Under the pieces are notes generated by a model. It saw nothing but the letters and a program-made list of their open reading frames with translations, searched no databases and was not told the origin of the DNA. The position numbers were made by a program, and so were the translations under genes. DNA of 64,000 nt from Actinomadura bangladeshensis (GTDB lineage Bacteria > Actinomycetota > Actinomycetes > Streptosporangiales > Streptosporangiaceae), in NCBI RefSeq assembly GCF_004348335.1, contig NZ_SMJW01000002.1, positions 1-64,000 on the forward strand, read 5' to 3'. The first letter of the stretch is position 1. Each line of letters begins with the position of its first letter. This document shows, one piece after another, positions 18,310 through 27,558 of the stretch.

Positions 18310-19095
18310 TCAGCGGCGGGAGTCGAGGTAGTCGAGCTGCGCCTGGACGGACCATTCCGCCGCGGGCCACAGGGACTTGTCCACGTCGGCGTACACGCGT
18401 TCGACGACCTCGCGGGCGGTGCGCGCCCCCGCCTCCACGGCCGCCTCGACCTGGGCGAGGCGCTCCCGGCGATGGTCGATGTAGTGGTCGAGGACGGCGA
18501 TCGGGTCGTCCAGCTTGGGGCCGTGGCCGGGGAGGATGGTGGCGGCCTCCACATCGGCGGAGAACCTGCGGAGCCGGTCCAGGGAGCCGAGGTAGTCGCC
18601 GAGGCCGCCCTCCAGCACGGTCGTCCCGTACCCGAGGACGGTGTCGCCGGTGAGGACGGCGCCGTCCGCCGGCAGCCAGAAGGTCAGCGAGTCGTCGCTG
18701 TGGCCCGGCGTCTCCATGATCCGCAGCTCCAGGCCGCCCGTGGTGACGACGTCCCCCTCCGCGAGCCCCTCGTCACCGAGCCGGTGCCTGGGGTCGAGCG
18801 CCCGCACCTTGACCGGCCCGCCGGCCAGTTTCGCGAGCCTGCCCGCGCCCGCCGAGTGGTCGGGGTGTCCGTGGGTGAGCAGGACGAGCCCCACCCGCCG
18901 GCCCTGCGCCTCGATGACGTCCAGGACGCGCCTGAGGTGCTTGCCGTCCTTCGGCCCGGGATCGACGACGACGGCCTCGTCCGCCTCCGGCTCGGCGATG
19001 ATCCAGGTGTTCGTGCCGTCCAGGGTCATGGCGGACGGGTTCGGAGCGAGCACGCAGGTCGCCCGTTCGGTACCCATCCCGTCAATCTCGGTCAT
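18310..19095 (-). CDS. Metallo-beta-lactamase-fold hydrolase
   Basis: 261 residues from ATG 19095, which follows a G-rich ribosome site; the frame remains open much further upstream but that part overlaps the NUDIX gene. Seen: THGHPDHSAG (the HxHxDH zinc motif), GDTVLGYGTTV, and LPGHGPKLDDP (distal zinc ligands). It resembles the RNase Z/glyoxalase II/LACTB2-like group, hydrolysing a thioester or phosphodiester; the substrate is unknown. Orthologous by position to Rv3677c. Confidence 0.88.
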   Translation of the reverse strand: MTEIDGMGTERATCVLAPNPSAMTLDGTNTWIIAEPEADEAVVVDPGPKDGKHLRRVLDVIEAQGRRVGLVLLTHGHPDHSAGAGRLAKLAGGPVKVRALDPRHRLGDEGLAEGDVVTTGGLELRIMETPGHSDDSLTFWLPADGAVLTGDTVLGYGTTVLEGGLGDYLGSLDRLRRFSADVEAATILPGHGPKLDDPIAVLDHYIDHRRERLAQVEAAVEAGARTAREVVERVYADVDKSLWPAAEWSVQAQLDYLDSRR

Positions 19096-19229
19096 ATCCC
19101 CCATCCTGCCCGAGGCCCGGTCCGGGTGCCGGACCGGGTTCCAGCCGAAGCGGTCGAGATGCCGCAGCGCAGACGTACCGGCCAGCCGCCACATGACGGC
19201 CCGGGACCGGGGCATTCCGCGCGGCACGG

Positions 19230-20084
19230 TCAGCCCAGCCCGTAGTGCCGTCCGACGCCGTCCGGCAGGACGAGGTACGCCTCGCCGTCGATGATCTCCG
19301 CGGTCGGCTCGTGCACGACGATCTCGCGCGGCGCGGCCAGCACGTCCGCGACGGTGTCGAACTCGGCCAGCTCCGCCAGCGTCGCGATCGTCGGCGGCAG
19401 CATCATCCACTCGCCCTTCTCCGCGCGCTCGGCCGCCTCCGCCGGGCGCACCCAGGCGACCTGGTCGGCCTCGGTGCTGACGTCCCGCGCCCGCTGCCCC
19501 GCCGGCATCGCGGCGACGAAGAAGCGGGTGTCGTAGCGCTTCGGCTCGATCGCCGGGGTGATCCAGTGCGCCCACGGGCGCAGCAGGTCGGCGCGCAGGA
19601 CCAGCCCGCGCCGGTCGAGGAACCCGCCGAACGACTGCGAGCGGTCCAGCAGCGCCTGCCGGTCGGCCTCCCACTCGTCGCCGCGCGTGTCATCGACGAC
19701 CGTCCCGGCGGTCGGCCCGGCCAGCAGGACGAGCGTCTCCTCGAACGTCTCCCGGACCGCCGCGCAGACCAGCTCGCGGGCCAGCGGCTCGTCCGCCTTG
19801 AACGCCGTCCCCCAGTCGGCGGGCGGCGGCCCGCACCACGCCAGGTCGGCCTCGCCGTCGCGCGGGTCGACCGACCCGCCCGGGAACACGTAGGCGCCGG
19901 GCGCGAACGCCATCGACCGGACGCGGCGCAGCATGAACGCCTGCAACCCGTGCTTCTCGTGGTCACGGAGCACGACCACGGTCGCCGCATGCCGGGCGGG
20001 GACGGGCTCGGCCCGGCCCGCCCGGATGTCCTCGATCCGATCCCGGAAGCTCTCCGGCAGCTTCAGCCCGTGCACAGTGCTCAT
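19230..20084 (-). CDS. NUDIX hydrolase with interrupted Nudix box
   Basis: 284 residues. The first half of the box is [14 protein letters not shown], the second is [10 protein letters not shown], separated by about 30 residues ([13 protein letters not shown] region), a layout found in NUDT19-like hydrolases that act on CoA derivatives. The upstream [20 protein letters not shown] is typical of that group. The start ATG 20084 gives a normal N-terminus. It lies between the MBL-fold and ridA genes on the same strand and may be in one transcript with them. Confidence 0.83.
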   Translation of the reverse strand: MSTVHGLKLPESFRDRIEDIRAGRAEPVPARHAATVVVLRDHEKHGLQAFMLRRVRSMAFAPGAYVFPGGSVDPRDGEADLAWCGPPPADWGTAFKADEPLARELVCAAVRETFEETLVLLAGPTAGTVVDDTRGDEWEADRQALLDRSQSFGGFLDRRGLVLRADLLRPWAHWITPAIEPKRYDTRFFVAAMPAGQRARDVSTEADQVAWVRPAEAAERAEKGEWMMLPPTIATLAELAEFDTVADVLAAPREIVVHEPTAEIIDGEAYLVLPDGVGRHYGLG

Positions 20085-20132
20085 GGCGTGTCATTCGGAC
20101 ATACCGAATGGCATTCCGTCAAGCCGCCGGTC

Positions 20133-20594
20133 CTACTCGACCTCGGCGATCAGCTCGACCTCGACCGGCACGTTGAGCGGCAGGGCCGCGACGCCCACGG
20201 CGCTGCGCGCATGCTTGCCCGCGTCCCCGAAGACCTCCACCAGCAGGTCGCTCGCCCCGTTCACCACCTGCGGCTGGCCGTAGAAGTCCGGCGCGCTGGC
20301 GACGAACCCGACGACCTTCACGATCCGGACGACCCGCGACAGGTCGCCGATCTCCGCCTTCAGCGCCGCGATCGCGTTCAGCGTGCAGATCCGCGCCTGC
20401 TTCGCGGCCTCCTCCGCACTGACCTCCGCGCCCACCTTCCCGGTGACGCCCACCTCGCCCTTCACCATCGGGACCTGGCCCGCCGTGTAGACGAGCGACC
20501 CCGTCCGCACCGTCGGCACGTACGACGCGACCGGCGGGACGACGTCCGGCAGCTCGATCCCGAGCTCCCGCAGCCGCTCTTCGGGCGTGCTCAT
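20133..20594 (-). CDS. RidA-family protein
   Basis: 153 residues from ATG 20594. Motifs of the Rid (YjgF/YER057c/UK114) family: [27 protein letters not shown], and the C-terminal [20 protein letters not shown] with the conserved Arg that binds the substrate carboxylate. RidA deaminates reactive enamine/imine intermediates such as those from threonine or serine dehydratases. The start overlaps the stop of the upstream DUF4177 gene by 4 bp. Position matches Rv3678c. Confidence 0.87.
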   Translation of the reverse strand: MSTPEERLRELGIELPDVVPPVASYVPTVRTGSLVYTAGQVPMVKGEVGVTGKVGAEVSAEEAAKQARICTLNAIAALKAEIGDLSRVVRIVKVVGFVASAPDFYGQPQVVNGASDLLVEVFGDAGKHARSAVGVAALPLNVPVEVELIAEVE

Positions 20595-20749
20595 GACTGG
20601 ACTTCGCGCTTGAAGTAGGCCACCAGGTTCTCCGGGTTCGGCCCCGGCAGGACGGTGACGAGCTCCCACCCGTCCTGGCCCCAGTTGTCAAGGATCTGCT
20701 TGGTCGCGTGCACCAGCAGCGGAACGGTCGCGTACTCCCACTTCTTCAT
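20591..20749 (-). CDS. Small DUF4177-family protein
   Basis: 52 residues, starting MKKWEYATVPLL and containing LDNWGQDGWELVTVLPG and YFKRE, the DUF4177 pattern. Function unknown. It overlaps ridA by 4 bp (ATGA), so the two are translationally coupled, as in the equivalent small gene beside Rv3678c. The reading frame is open to 20791, but ATG 20749 gives the family's normal N-terminus. Confidence 0.85.
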   Translation of the reverse strand: MKKWEYATVPLLVHATKQILDNWGQDGWELVTVLPGPNPENLVAYFKREVQS

Positions 20750-20803
20750 GGCAGTCACCCTAGCCGTGCCCATTGCTCCGCTGGAGGACACACCTGGGAT
20801 GGG

Positions 20804-21205
20804 TCAGGTCGAGGTGGTGTCGTGGCGGGCGCGGGCCGCGTGGACGTCGCCGATGTGGTGGTTCGCCCAGTCGATCATCGTTGCGATCAGCGGGATGATC
20901 CGGTCGCCCAGCGGCGTCAGCGCGTACTCGACCTGCACCGGCACGGACGGCGTGACCGTGCGCGCCACGAAACCGTCCCGTTCGAGGGAGCGCAGCGTCT
21001 GCGTGAGCATCTTCGCGCTGACGCCCGGCAGGGCGCGGCTCACCTCGGCGTACCTGCGCGGGCCCGCCGCCAGCTCCCAGAGGACCATCGTGCTCCACTG
21101 CCGGCCGACGATCCCCAGCAACTGGTTCATCGGGCACGTCTCCATGAAGGCGCCGAACGCCGCCCTCTCCTGCTCGCGGCGCTGCGCCGCCGTCATCGTG
21201 GCCAT
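20804..21205 (-). CDS. HxlR-family transcriptional regulator
   Basis: 133 residues. CPMNQLLGIVGRQWSTMVLW and SRALPGVSAKMLTQTLRSLE are the winged-helix core of the HxlR family; a Cys at residue 24 is in the position used by redox-sensing members such as HypR. It is divergent from the quinone-oxidoreductase-like gene 130 bp away, the usual pairing of an HxlR sensor with a detoxifying reductase. Confidence 0.87.
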   Translation of the reverse strand: MATMTAAQRREQERAAFGAFMETCPMNQLLGIVGRQWSTMVLWELAAGPRRYAEVSRALPGVSAKMLTQTLRSLERDGFVARTVTPSVPVQVEYALTPLGDRIIPLIATMIDWANHHIGDVHAARARHDTTST

Positions 21206-21335
21206 GCTGCGGGCTCACCTCCGGGTGCCGAACGCACCCCGAAGTAACTTCTTCCGGGCGCGCGCTGTTCCGGCGACAGTGAGCGGTGCGGGGCTTCTCC
21301 CCGCGCCACCACGTCACCTCACGAGGAGTTCCGTC

Positions 21336-22280
21336 ATGCGCGCGATCATCGTCAAGACCCCCGGCGGGCCGGACGCGCTGGAGGAGGCCGACGTCCCGGA
21401 GCCCGTTCCGGGGCCGGGCCAGGTCCGGATCCGGGTGGCGGCCGCGGCGGTCAACCCGGTCGACGCGGCCGTCCGCGCGGGCACCCTGGCCGCCGCGGGG
21501 CTGATGTCCTTCGACGCACGGCCGGCGTTCGGCATCGGCATGGACGTCGCCGGCACGATCGACGCCATCGGCGCCGGCGTCACCGGCCGCACACCCGGCG
21601 ACCAGGTCATCGGATTGCAGGACCGGCTCGACGTACCGCACGCCGGCTACGCGGAGAAGATCGTCCTCGACGCGTCCGCCGTCGCCCGCGCGCCCCGCTC
21701 GGCCTCCCCTGCCGAGGCGGCGACGCTGCCGCTCAACGGTCTGACGGCGCTGCAGGCGCTCGACCTGCTCGACCTGCCGCCTGGAGCGACGCTGCTGGTC
21801 ACGGGCGCGGCCGGGGCCGTCGGCGGCTACGCCGTCGAGCTCGCCGCACACCGCGGGCTCCGCGTCGTCGCCTCCGCCGCCGCGACGGACGAGGCGCTGG
21901 TGCGGGGCTTCGGCGCGGAGATGTTCGTACCCCGGGACGTCCACCTCGCGGACGCGGTCCGGGCGCTCGTCCCCGGCGGCGTCGACGGGGCCGTGGACAC
22001 CGCCCTCCTCGCCGCGGCGGCGCTCGACGCCGTCCGCGGCGGCGGGACGTTCGCGGCCGTCAACGGCGGCCCGGCCATTCCGGTGCCGCTGCGCGGGATC
22101 AGCGTCCGCAACGCGTGGATCCGCGCCGACGCCGCCCAGCTCGCCGCGCTCGTCGACCTCGCGGACGAGCGCCGCCTGACCCTCCGCGTGGCCGACACGC
22201 TGCCGCTGGCGGAGGCCCGCAAGGCGCACACCCGCCTGGAATCCGGCGGTCTGCGAGGCCGCCTGGTCCTGATCCCCTGA
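21336..22280 (+). CDS. Zinc-independent MDR quinone oxidoreductase-like protein
   Basis: 314 residues from ATG 21336 with ACGAGGAG upstream. It opens with MRAIIVKTPGGPDALEEAD, typical of quinone reductases (QOR) in the medium-chain dehydrogenase/reductase superfamily, and carries a coenzyme-binding LLVTGAAGAVGGYAVELA. The zinc-ligand GHE motif of alcohol dehydrogenases is absent. Likely NADPH-dependent reduction of quinones or enones. Divergent from an HxlR regulator that probably controls it. Confidence 0.87.
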   Translation: MRAIIVKTPGGPDALEEADVPEPVPGPGQVRIRVAAAAVNPVDAAVRAGTLAAAGLMSFDARPAFGIGMDVAGTIDAIGAGVTGRTPGDQVIGLQDRLDVPHAGYAEKIVLDASAVARAPRSASPAEAATLPLNGLTALQALDLLDLPPGATLLVTGAAGAVGGYAVELAAHRGLRVVASAAATDEALVRGFGAEMFVPRDVHLADAVRALVPGGVDGAVDTALLAAAALDAVRGGGTFAAVNGGPAIPVPLRGISVRNAWIRADAAQLAALVDLADERRLTLRVADTLPLAEARKAHTRLESGGLRGRLVLIP

Positions 22281-22288
22281 TCGGGGGA

Positions 22289-22322
22289 CGCGGCGCCGCC
22301 GGGTGCACCGGGCGGCGCCGCG
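22289..22322. terminator. Bidirectional hairpin terminator
   Basis: A perfect 12-bp stem (22289-22300 with 22311-22322) and a 10-nt loop lie in the 48 bp between the convergent reductase and SPFH genes. It may serve both. Confidence 0.72.
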
Positions 22323-22328
22323 CGGGGG

Positions 22329-23342
22329 TCAGCGCTGCTCTCCGGTCTCGGGACCGGGGTCGCCGCTCGAGATGCCGCGGGGTTCGTCGGACGCGGAGCG
22401 GCGCTTCGGCTCGTCCAGGCCGATGACCGGCGGGACGTCCTCGGCCGACTCCAGGGTCGAGGGCTGCTCCGCCGCCTTGGCGAGCTCCTCCTCGGCCTTG
22501 GCGAGCCGCTCGCCGAGGTCGAGCCTGGAGCCCTCGCCGCCTCCGGCCGGCCCGGAGCCGCCCGTGACCTTGTCGAAGAACCGCAGGATCTCGACCGGCA
22601 GCGGCATGACCAGCGTGCTGTTCTTCTCGGCCGACACCTCCACGACCGTCTGCAGCAGGCGCAGCTGGAGGGCCGCCGGGTCCTGCGACATGATCTCCGC
22701 GGCGGCGGCGAGGCGCTTGGACGCCTGGAACTCGCCGTCCGCGGTGATGATGCGGGCGCGGCGCTCGCGCTCGGCCTCGGCCTGCCGGGCCATCGAGCGC
22801 TTCATGCCCTCGGGCAGCGAGACGTCCTTGATCTCGACCCGCTCAATCAGGATGCCCCACGGACCCTCGGTGATCTCGTCGATGATCACCCGAAGCCGCA
22901 TGTTGATCTTCTCGCGCTCGCCGAGCAGCTCCTGCATGTCGGCCTGGCCGATGACCGACCGCAGCGACGTCTGCGCCACCTGCGAGACCGCGTACCCGTA
23001 GTTGTGGACGTTCACGATCGCCTTCACCGGGTCGATCACCCGGAAGTAGACGACCGCGTCGACGCGGACGCTCACGTTGTCCTGGGTGATGCCGTCCTGG
23101 CCGGGCACCCCCATCGTGATCGTCTGCTGGCTGACCTTCTGCATGCGCTCGACGATCGGCACGATCGCCGTCAGACCGGGCCGGCGCACCGCGCCGGGAC
23201 GCAACTGCCCGTCCCGCTGCACCTGGCCGAACCGGAACACGATCCCGTTCTCGAACTGCTGTACGACGCGGATCGACGACGCCAGGACGATGAGCCCCCC
23301 GACGACGACGATCAGCACGATGATGAGGGCCACCGCTTCCAT
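22329..23342 (-). CDS. SPFH/band-7 (slipin-type) membrane protein
   Basis: 337 residues from ATG 23342. One N-terminal transmembrane segment (AVALIIVLIVVVGGLIVLA) is followed by the SPFH/prohibitin domain (RVVQQFENGIVFRFGQV, LRPGAVRRPGLTAIVPIVE, WGILIERVEIKDVSLPEGM) and a coiled-coil region (AEAERERRARIITADGEF). The C-terminus is a disordered Glu/Ser-rich tail. Members form membrane microdomain scaffolds and often pair with NfeD proteases; none is adjacent here. The frame runs to 23495, but the ATG chosen places the membrane segment at the N-terminus. Confidence 0.9.
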   Translation of the reverse strand: MEAVALIIVLIVVVGGLIVLASSIRVVQQFENGIVFRFGQVQRDGQLRPGAVRRPGLTAIVPIVERMQKVSQQTITMGVPGQDGITQDNVSVRVDAVVYFRVIDPVKAIVNVHNYGYAVSQVAQTSLRSVIGQADMQELLGEREKINMRLRVIIDEITEGPWGILIERVEIKDVSLPEGMKRSMARQAEAERERRARIITADGEFQASKRLAAAAEIMSQDPAALQLRLLQTVVEVSAEKNSTLVMPLPVEILRFFDKVTGGSGPAGGGEGSRLDLGERLAKAEEELAKAAEQPSTLESAEDVPPVIGLDEPKRRSASDEPRGISSGDPGPETGEQR

Positions 23343-23566
23343 CACGGCCACCTTTCTCACGTGGGCGGCCGGAGCCCGGGGATCGCCCGGACACCGGCGG
23401 AATACTGGACCGGTGAGGATCCAGACGGAACCGCCCGGGGACGGTTCACGTTTCCCAGCTAACCGCGCGGGCACGCCCGTGTACAACGCTCGCACGAATG
23501 ATCTTGCGGGGAACCGTGTCAGGGATCACTTGCATACGGGCGGGCGCCCTCTGAAGTGTTTGCCGA

Positions 23567-24583
23567 GTGAACGATATGGTCGATCGGGTGAGCGCGAGAG
23601 ACACCGACTGGGACGGCGTACGCCTCCATGTGGTCACCGGGAAGGGCGGCACGGGCAAGACGACCGTCGCCGCGGCCCTCGCCCTTGCCCTGGCCGCCGG
23701 AGGACGCAAGGTCCTGCTCGTCGAGGTCGAGGGGCGGCAGGGCATCGCCCAGCTGTTCGACTGCCCGCCCCTCCCGTACGAGGAGCGCCGCGTCGCGGTC
23801 GCCCCGGACGGCGGGGACGTGTACGCGCTCGCCATCGACACCGAAGAGGCGCTCATCGAGTACCTCGAGATGTTCTACAACCTCAAGCGCGCCGGCAAGG
23901 CGATGACCAAGCTCGGCATCGTCGACTTCGTCACCACCATCGCCCCCGGCCTGCGCGACGTCATCCTCACCGGCAAGACCTCCGAATCGGTGCGCCGCAA
24001 AGGGAAGGACGGCGCCTTCATCTACGACGCCGTCGTCATGGACGCCCCGCCCACCGGTCGCATCACCAAGTTCCTGAACGTGAACGAAGAAGTCTCCGGT
24101 CTCGCCAAGGTCGGCCCCGTCCGCAACCACGCCGACACCGTGATGAAGGTCGTCCGCAGCCCGGAGACCGCCGTGCACTTCGTGACCCTCCTTGAGGAGA
24201 TGCCCGTCCAGGAGACGATGGACGGCATCCACGCCCTCACCGAGGTCGGCCTCCCGGTCGGCGGCGTCATCGTCAACATGGAGCACGAGCCCGTCCTCAG
24301 CGAGGACGACCTCACCGCGGCCGCCGCCGGCACCCTCGACACCGACGAGATCGTCCGCGGTGTGAAGGCCGCCGGGCTGGAGCACGACGCCGAGCAGATC
24401 GCCGCCGTCCTCGCCGCCGAGGCCACCGACCACGCCCGCCGCACCGCCCTGCAGCGCCGCGAGAAGGAACGCCTCGACTCGATCGACCACCCCCGCTACA
24501 CCCTCCCGATGCTCTCGGACGGCATGGACCTGGCCGGCCTCTACGACCTGGCCGCCGCCCTCCGCGCCCAAGGCGCCGCATGA
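23567..24583 (+). CDS. ArsA/Get3-type anion-transporting ATPase, subunit 1
   Basis: 338 residues. The deviant Walker A GKGGTGKTTVAAA (about 20-32) and the following LLVEVEGRQGIAQLF mark the ArsA/Get3 group of the SIMIBI class; DAPPTGR is the switch-like motif. By position it corresponds to Rv3679, which together with Rv3680 forms the Get3-like BagA-BagB pair that protects mycobacteria against nitric oxide and glycerol-linked toxicity. Transfer of that role is inference. A second paralogue follows 210 bp downstream. Confidence 0.88.
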   Translation: MNDMVDRVSARDTDWDGVRLHVVTGKGGTGKTTVAAALALALAAGGRKVLLVEVEGRQGIAQLFDCPPLPYEERRVAVAPDGGDVYALAIDTEEALIEYLEMFYNLKRAGKAMTKLGIVDFVTTIAPGLRDVILTGKTSESVRRKGKDGAFIYDAVVMDAPPTGRITKFLNVNEEVSGLAKVGPVRNHADTVMKVVRSPETAVHFVTLLEEMPVQETMDGIHALTEVGLPVGGVIVNMEHEPVLSEDDLTAAAAGTLDTDEIVRGVKAAGLEHDAEQIAAVLAAEATDHARRTALQRREKERLDSIDHPRYTLPMLSDGMDLAGLYDLAAALRAQGAA

Positions 24584-24793
24584 CCGGGCACATCGGCCGG
24601 CGGCACCTGCCGGGAGACGCGGGCGTTCGTCCGACAGGAGAGGTCGCCGGAGTGGAAGATGCGCGGCGAGCGGTAGGCGTCCGCACGGCGGGGAGTACGC
24701 GGTTCGGCACGGTGGCGGCGCTGCCCGGGGTCTCCTGGGTGGCTCTCGCGGCGGCGCATGCGGGGCCCGGCGGCGAGTGGCAGAGGTGAATCG

Positions 24794-25951
24794 ATGAGCC
24801 CGATCGGCAAGACCCCTCCCGTCCTGGACGTCGACGCGCTGCTCGACGACCCGCGCACGAAGATCATCGTGTGCTGCGGCTCGGGCGGCGTCGGGAAGAC
24901 GACCACGGCCGCCGCGCTCGGCGTGCGGGCCGCCGAACGGGGGCGCGACGTCGTCGTCCTCACCGTGGACCCGGCGCGCCGGCTCGCCCAGTCGATGGGC
25001 CTGTCGGAGCTCGACAACAGCCCCCGCAAGATCGAGATCGACGGCGACGGCGAGCTGCACGCCATGATGCTCGACATGAAGCGCACCTTCGACGAGATCG
25101 TCGAGGCGCACGCCGACCCGGACCGGGCGAAGCAGATCCTCGCCAACCCCTTCTACCAGTCGCTGTCGTCCAGCCTGTCGGGCACGCAGGAGTACATGGC
25201 GATGGAGAAGCTCGGCCAGCTGCACCGCTCCGGCGCCTGGGACCTGATCATCGTGGACACCCCGCCGTCCCGGAACGCCCTGGACTTCCTGGACGCCCCC
25301 GAGCGCATGGGACGCTTCCTCGACGGCCGCTTCATGAAGATCCTCGCGGCGCCGGCCAAGACCGGCGGCCGCTTCGGCGTCAAGGTGATCAGCGCCGGGT
25401 TCGGCATGTTCACCGGGGCGATCAACAAGGTCCTCGGCGTCCAGCTCCTGCGCGACGTGCAGACGTTCGTCGCCGCGTTCGACACGATGTTCGGCGGGTT
25501 CCGGGAGCGGGCCGAGAAGACGTTCAAGCTCCTGCAGACCCCCGGCACCGCGTTCCTCGTCGTCGCCGCCCCCGAGCCGGACGCGCTCCGCGAGGCGTCC
25601 TACTTCGTCGAGCGCCTCGCCGAGGAGCGCATGCCGCTCGCCGGGCTCGTCGTCAACCGCGTCCACGAGTCCGCGGCCGACGGCCTGTCGGCGGCGCGCA
25701 GCCAGGCCGCCGCCGAGACGCTCGAAGAGCGCGGCGAGCACACGCTGACCGCGGCGCTGCTCCGCCTGCACACCGCCCGCATGCAACTGGCGGCCCGCGA
25801 GGAGCGCCTCCGCGACCACTTCGCGTCGACGCACCCGACCGTCCCGGCCACGGCAGTCCCCGCCCAGGCCGAAGACGTCCACGACCTGGACGGCCTACGC
25901 CTGGTCGGCGAAGACCTGGCCGCCCCCACCTCCTCCTCGCCCGCCGCCTGA
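24794..25951 (+). CDS. ArsA/Get3-type anion-transporting ATPase, subunit 2
   Basis: 385 residues from ATG 24794 (AGAGGTG before it). Walker A GSGGVGKTTTAAALG (about 36-50), VLTVDPARRLAQSMG, IIVDTPPSRNALDFL. It resembles Rv3680 in size and position; heteromeric assembly with the preceding paralogue is expected. In mycobacteria the two genes are nearly contiguous, whereas here 210 bp of non-coding sequence intervene. Confidence 0.88.
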   Translation: MSPIGKTPPVLDVDALLDDPRTKIIVCCGSGGVGKTTTAAALGVRAAERGRDVVVLTVDPARRLAQSMGLSELDNSPRKIEIDGDGELHAMMLDMKRTFDEIVEAHADPDRAKQILANPFYQSLSSSLSGTQEYMAMEKLGQLHRSGAWDLIIVDTPPSRNALDFLDAPERMGRFLDGRFMKILAAPAKTGGRFGVKVISAGFGMFTGAINKVLGVQLLRDVQTFVAAFDTMFGGFRERAEKTFKLLQTPGTAFLVVAAPEPDALREASYFVERLAEERMPLAGLVVNRVHESAADGLSAARSQAAAETLEERGEHTLTAALLRLHTARMQLAAREERLRDHFASTHPTVPATAVPAQAEDVHDLDGLRLVGEDLAAPTSSSPAA

Positions 25952-26071
25952 CCTCGCCCACGCAACCTCCCACCGCCGCCCGTCAACGGCCTGCATCTCT
26001 ACGATGTCCTCCCGCCGCGGCAGGCACCACGAGAACTCCCATCTGTGGACAACCCGGTTCGCCGAGTGCGG

Positions 26072-26270
26072 CTACCTGGTGTTCTTGGGGACGTAGAGGC
26101 GGATGTCGTCCACGTACGCTTCGCCCTCGTAGTAGTTCAGGTGCGGGTCGCCGATGATGAACGAGTCGGGGTAGGCCGAGCCCTCGGGCCAGGAGTGCTC
26201 CGTGACGTACGTCCCGGCGGGGCCCTTGTGGACCAGGCGGCGGTCGAAGCCCCGCTGTAGTACTCGTTGG
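26072..26270 (-). pseudogene. C-terminal remnant of a protein gene beside TnpB element
   Basis: On the minus strand an open frame ends in DDIRLYVPKNTR and a TAG at 26074-26072; it reads back through DPHLNYYEGEAYVDD, YPDSFIIGD and EHSWPEG to about 26270. There is no start codon or RBS. A one-base frameshift near 26255 would connect it to a TNEYYSG reading, suggesting decay. Its other end coincides with the inferred right end of the TnpB element, so it looks like the 3' stump of a gene truncated at that insertion. The original function is not recognisable; DDIRLYVP is reminiscent of secreted beta-sandwich domains. Confidence 0.55.
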
Positions 26271-26393
26271 TCAACTACTCAGCCCTGAGGACAGGTCTTG
26301 CCCGGTCCGTGGGGCTTTGTTCGCGCTCCCGACTGCCCGTTACGGTGGGGCGGTCACGGGTCGCATCCACCCGCCCGCGCTAGGCGGGGGTGG
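26269..26393 (-). ncRNA. Probable TnpB omega-RNA (reRNA) scaffold
   Basis: TnpB guide RNAs overlap the 3' end of tnpB and run to the element's right end. Here a GC-rich hairpin (26367-26393) spans the tnpB stop, followed by a structured stretch ending CACGGACCGGGCAAGACC then TGTCCTCAGGGC. If the right end is at 26270, the guide would be read from 26269 downwards, from the truncated gene. Inferred by position and structure only. Confidence 0.45.
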
Positions 26394-27558
26394 GTTGGGG
26401 CATGTTGACGAATACCCACGCCGAGCATGCGCGGTCACGCACGTTGACCCCGGCGACGACGTCGGCGGGCCCAGCGAGACCGCACCGACGACAACAGAAG
26501 TGGTCCCGCGAGGGACGGTTGTTCCTGGCGGTGTGGCCGCAGCGCGGGCAGCGCTGCGAGGTGTAGGCCGCATCCACCTCGATGAACGGCACCCCGGCGC
26601 GGCGTGCCTTGTAGGCGATGAACGCGCCGAGCTGGTGGAAGGGCCAGGACGACAGGCGTGCCCGCTGGTCGCGAGGAACCGTGACCCGTCCGCGGATCCC
26701 ACTCAGCTCTTCGAGTGCGATACCGCGTCCGGTGCGTGCCGCGACGGCGACGACCTGCTTGGCGATCGTGTGGTTGACATGCGTGGCGTGCCGCGCCTCG
26801 CGGCGGGCCCGCTTCTTCAGCAGCCGGGCGGCCGATCGGGTGCGTTTGGCCTGGAGTTCGGCGCGTTTGCGGGCCTGCCACCGCCGGTACCGGCCCAGCC
26901 GACGCCCCTGATGGTTGTCGCCGTCGCTGGTGGTGGCCAGGTTGACGATGCCGCGGTCCACCCCCACCCAGTCGACCGGCTCGAACACCTCGGGTTCAGG
27001 GACATCGCAGGTGGCGAGCAGGAACCACTTGCCGTCCCGGTGCACGAGATCGGATTCGCCCTTGCGGTGCGCGGTCAGCATCTTGGCCTGATCTGGTGAG
27101 CAGGCGAACCGCAGGTTCTTGCACCGGCCCGCTGTGGTCCAGATGCTGACGGTGCCCGCGTCGAACTGCCACGACAGGTTGCGGTCGTCGAAGGTGTGCG
27201 CGGCGTCCGGGCGGAACGTGATCGGTTTGGACTCGACCTTGCGGCGGCGCTTGGATGCCGGGCCGCCGAGACGGCCGTTGCGGATGGTGCCGCGCAGGGT
27301 GGTGTAGGCGTCCACGACCCGTTTGATCACGTGCTGGGCGGCCTGGGCCCCGAGCCCGGCGGCTTTGAGGTCGCCGTAGCAGAGCCTCCGCAGGGGCATC
27401 TCACGGCAGCGGAGCCCGAACTCCTCGAAGGCCACGGCTGCCACCTCGTTGGCTGCGGTGTTGACCCGATGCAGGGTGTGCTCCAGCGCCGGCGCTTGCT
27501 CGGGCGTCGGCAGGAGCTTCACCTGCACCACCAGTTTCACAGTCCGTGACTGTATCAT
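26380..27558 (-). CDS. tnpB: TnpB RNA-guided endonuclease
   Basis: 392 residues from ATG 27558. The split RuvC nuclease is complete: Asp201 in WVGVDRGIVNLA, Glu283 in IALEELSGIRG, Asp366 in ADVVAGVNV. The zinc ribbon is CPRC at 337-340 and CCRRC at 355-359. The N-terminal OB/wedge-like region and helical part are present, so the protein looks intact and catalytically competent. TnpB is guided by an omega-RNA from its own 3' end to cut donor sites and preserve the transposon. No partner transposase is nearby. The frame runs to 27678 but the ATG chosen opens the typical MIQSRTVKLV N-terminus. Confidence 0.9.
   Translation of the reverse strand: MIQSRTVKLVVQVKLLPTPEQAPALEHTLHRVNTAANEVAAVAFEEFGLRCREMPLRRLCYGDLKAAGLGAQAAQHVIKRVVDAYTTLRGTIRNGRLGGPASKRRRKVESKPITFRPDAAHTFDDRNLSWQFDAGTVSIWTTAGRCKNLRFACSPDQAKMLTAHRKGESDLVHRDGKWFLLATCDVPEPEVFEPVDWVGVDRGIVNLATTSDGDNHQGRRLGRYRRWQARKRAELQAKRTRSAARLLKKRARREARHATHVNHTIAKQVVAVAARTGRGIALEELSGIRGRVTVPRDQRARLSSWPFHQLGAFIAYKARRAGVPFIEVDAAYTSQRCPRCGHTARNNRPSRDHFCCRRCGLAGPADVVAGVNVRDRACSAWVFVNMPQPTPA

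Noticed and set aside
19104-19674. Upstream extension of the MBL-fold frame
   Set aside because: It overlaps the NUDIX gene in antisense-like composition and the ATG at 19095 has a suitable ribosome site.
24580-24789. Frame between the two ArsA-type genes starting on the ATGA of the first
   Set aside because: 69 residues with no domain and no codon bias; left as non-coding spacer.
23519-25882. 787-codon minus-strand frame opposite the two ArsA-type genes
   Set aside because: Antisense shadow; the plus-strand proteins carry complete ATPase motifs.
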